From NCBI GenBank assembly GCA_964503895.1, contig CAZDCF010000030.1, positions 1-13,343 on the forward strand: a stretch of DNA of 13,343 bases, in the 5' to 3' direction. Below, piece after piece: positions 12,714-13,343 of the stretch. A program made the position numbers and the translations under genes. Source of the stretch: Nitronereus sp964503895 (GTDB lineage Bacteria; Nitrospirota; Nitrospiria; Nitrospirales; UBA8639). Every line of letters starts with the position of its first letter. Positions within the stretch are counted from its first letter, which is position 1. The notes beneath the pieces were generated by a model that was not told where the DNA came from, did not search any database, and was given only the letters and a program-made list of their open reading frames with translations.

Positions 12714-13187
12714 ATGAAACTGTTAAAAAGCTTGCTGGCAGGAATCTTTTTCCTGGGAATTGTTACAACCAATGCTGCAGATGTAGTTGATACTGCTGTG
12801 AAAGCAGGGAAGTTTAAGACGCTTGTCGCAGCAGTTAAGGCTGCAGGGTTAGTGAAGACCCTAAAAGGGAAGGGTCCGTTTACGGTCTTTGCTCCGACAG
12901 ATGATGCGTTCGCAAAGTTGCCTAAAGGCACACTGGAATCGTTGCTGAAACCGCAAAACAAGGAAAAGCTCAAGAACATTCTAACCTATCACGTCGTTGC
13001 GGCAAAAGTGCCTAGTAATGCTGTTAGCACTACGAAGGTAAAGATGGTTAATGGACAAAAAGCCAATCTAAAAGTTGATAATAAAAAAGTAACTATTAAT
13101 GGAGCAAATGTAGTTGCCGTAGACGTTATGGCAAGCAATGGAGTTATTCACGTTATTGATTCAGTGATTCTCCCGCCCGAGAAGTAA
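12714..13187 (+). CDS. Secreted single-domain FAS1 (fasciclin) protein
   Basis: A protein of 157 residues. Residues 1-21 are a signal peptide (L-L-K-S-L-L-A-G-I-F-F-L-G-I-V, cleavage after T-N-A-A). One complete FAS1 domain follows: H1 motif F-T-V-F-A-P-T-D-D-A-F-A-K-L-P (56-70), Y-H-V-V-A-A (92-97), H2 motif N-G-V-I-H-V-I-D-S-V-I-L-P (141-153). Length and motifs are standard for bacterial FAS1 proteins, which are thought to act in adhesion or the extracellular matrix. It is a shorter paralogue of the 176-910 protein, lacking its C-terminal extension. It stands alone between two terminators, directly after the MerR operon, so it may be a target of that regulator. ATG 12714 begins the signal peptide; the leader is AT-rich without a Shine-Dalgarno. 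Confidence 0.92.
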   Translation: MKLLKSLLAGIFFLGIVTTNAADVVDTAVKAGKFKTLVAAVKAAGLVKTLKGKGPFTVFAPTDDAFAKLPKGTLESLLKPQNKEKLKNILTYHVVAAKVPSNAVSTTKVKMVNGQKANLKVDNKKVTINGANVVAVDVMASNGVIHVIDSVILPPEK

Positions 13188-13211
13188 AAGAATTAAAAGA
13201 GGAATAAGAGG

Positions 13212-13242
13212 AAGGGGGAAGAGTTATGCTCTTCCCCCTTTT
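13212..13242 (+). terminator. Intrinsic terminator of the FAS1 gene
   Basis: AAGGGGGAAGAG (13212-13223) and CTCTTCCCCCTT (13229-13240) form a perfect 12-bp stem with loop TTATG, followed by TTG. The stem starts 24 bases after the stop codon. The remaining 100 bases of the window show no gene. Confidence 0.9.
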
Positions 13243-13343
13243 GTGTTGTTAATAATTAGATTGTTAAATTTATAATATGATTTCATGTTGGTCGAGGTTA
13301 CTTAAACTGGACCATTTGAAGAGTTAGTCTGGACGCCTAGAAA

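Noticed and set aside
13271..13330. Short open frame at the right edge
   Set aside because: Only about 16 codons, without ribosome-binding site or recognisable sequence.

Overview
The window looks like a chromosomal segment of a bacterium, probably a marine member of the Verrucomicrobiota or a related PVC-group lineage. This is inferred from three things: a secreted PQQ-type beta-propeller protein with the D-W-x-Q-W-R-G opening common in Planctomycetes and Verrucomicrobia, a CrtI/CrtN-type carotenoid desaturase, and debris of an ankyrin-repeat lipoprotein family (a Lys-His-Leu-Leu-Leu signal peptide with lipobox, plus L-L-R-K-H-G-G-K and G-E-E-L-K-A-E-G-K tails) that I associate with Verrucomicrobia. 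No rRNA, tRNA, CRISPR array or complete transposon is visible.

Layout. Positions 1-1183 hold a minus-strand FAS1 (fasciclin) protein gene bracketed by a perfect 64-bp inverted repeat; each repeat copy carries the start of a dead lipoprotein gene. Next, on the minus strand, come a phytoene/diapophytoene desaturase (1184-2704) and an exported PQQ-like beta-propeller protein (2959-4299). Positions 4300-5362 contain no convincing intact gene, but hold a possible coding fossil and two tandem hairpin-terminator units that look like small RNAs. A minus-strand GAF-domain protein (5363-6565) follows. From about 6566 onward the DNA looks clearly more AT-rich by eye and all genes are on the plus strand: an exported CIA30-family protein, a class I CPD photolyase with all key residues, a 63-residue membrane protein, then a sigma-70-family factor, a stand-alone LON-domain protein and a MerR-family regulator in one tight operon closed by a strong terminator, and finally a small secreted FAS1 protein with its own terminator.

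How the genes fit together. Carotenoid desaturase, photolyase, CIA30 and FAS1 proteins, an alternative sigma factor and a LitR/CarH-like MerR regulator are the kinds of genes found in bacterial light and photo-oxidative stress regulons. I infer that 7040-13187, perhaps with the desaturase, is such a regulon. Its regulator has the CarH/LitR-type DNA-binding domain but no recognisable cobalamin site. It carries instead a C-terminal module with a His-Cys-Glu-Cys-Pro-Lys-His motif. Dyad sites sharing TCTACA/TGTAGA half-sites occur upstream of the sigma operon and, in degenerate form, upstream of the terminal FAS1 gene.

The most notable sequence-level oddity is the photolyase start. The ATG with the best ribosome-binding site (7919) is out of frame with the gene by exactly one base, and an A9 run lies between them. 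This could be a slippage-controlled start or a homopolymer error.
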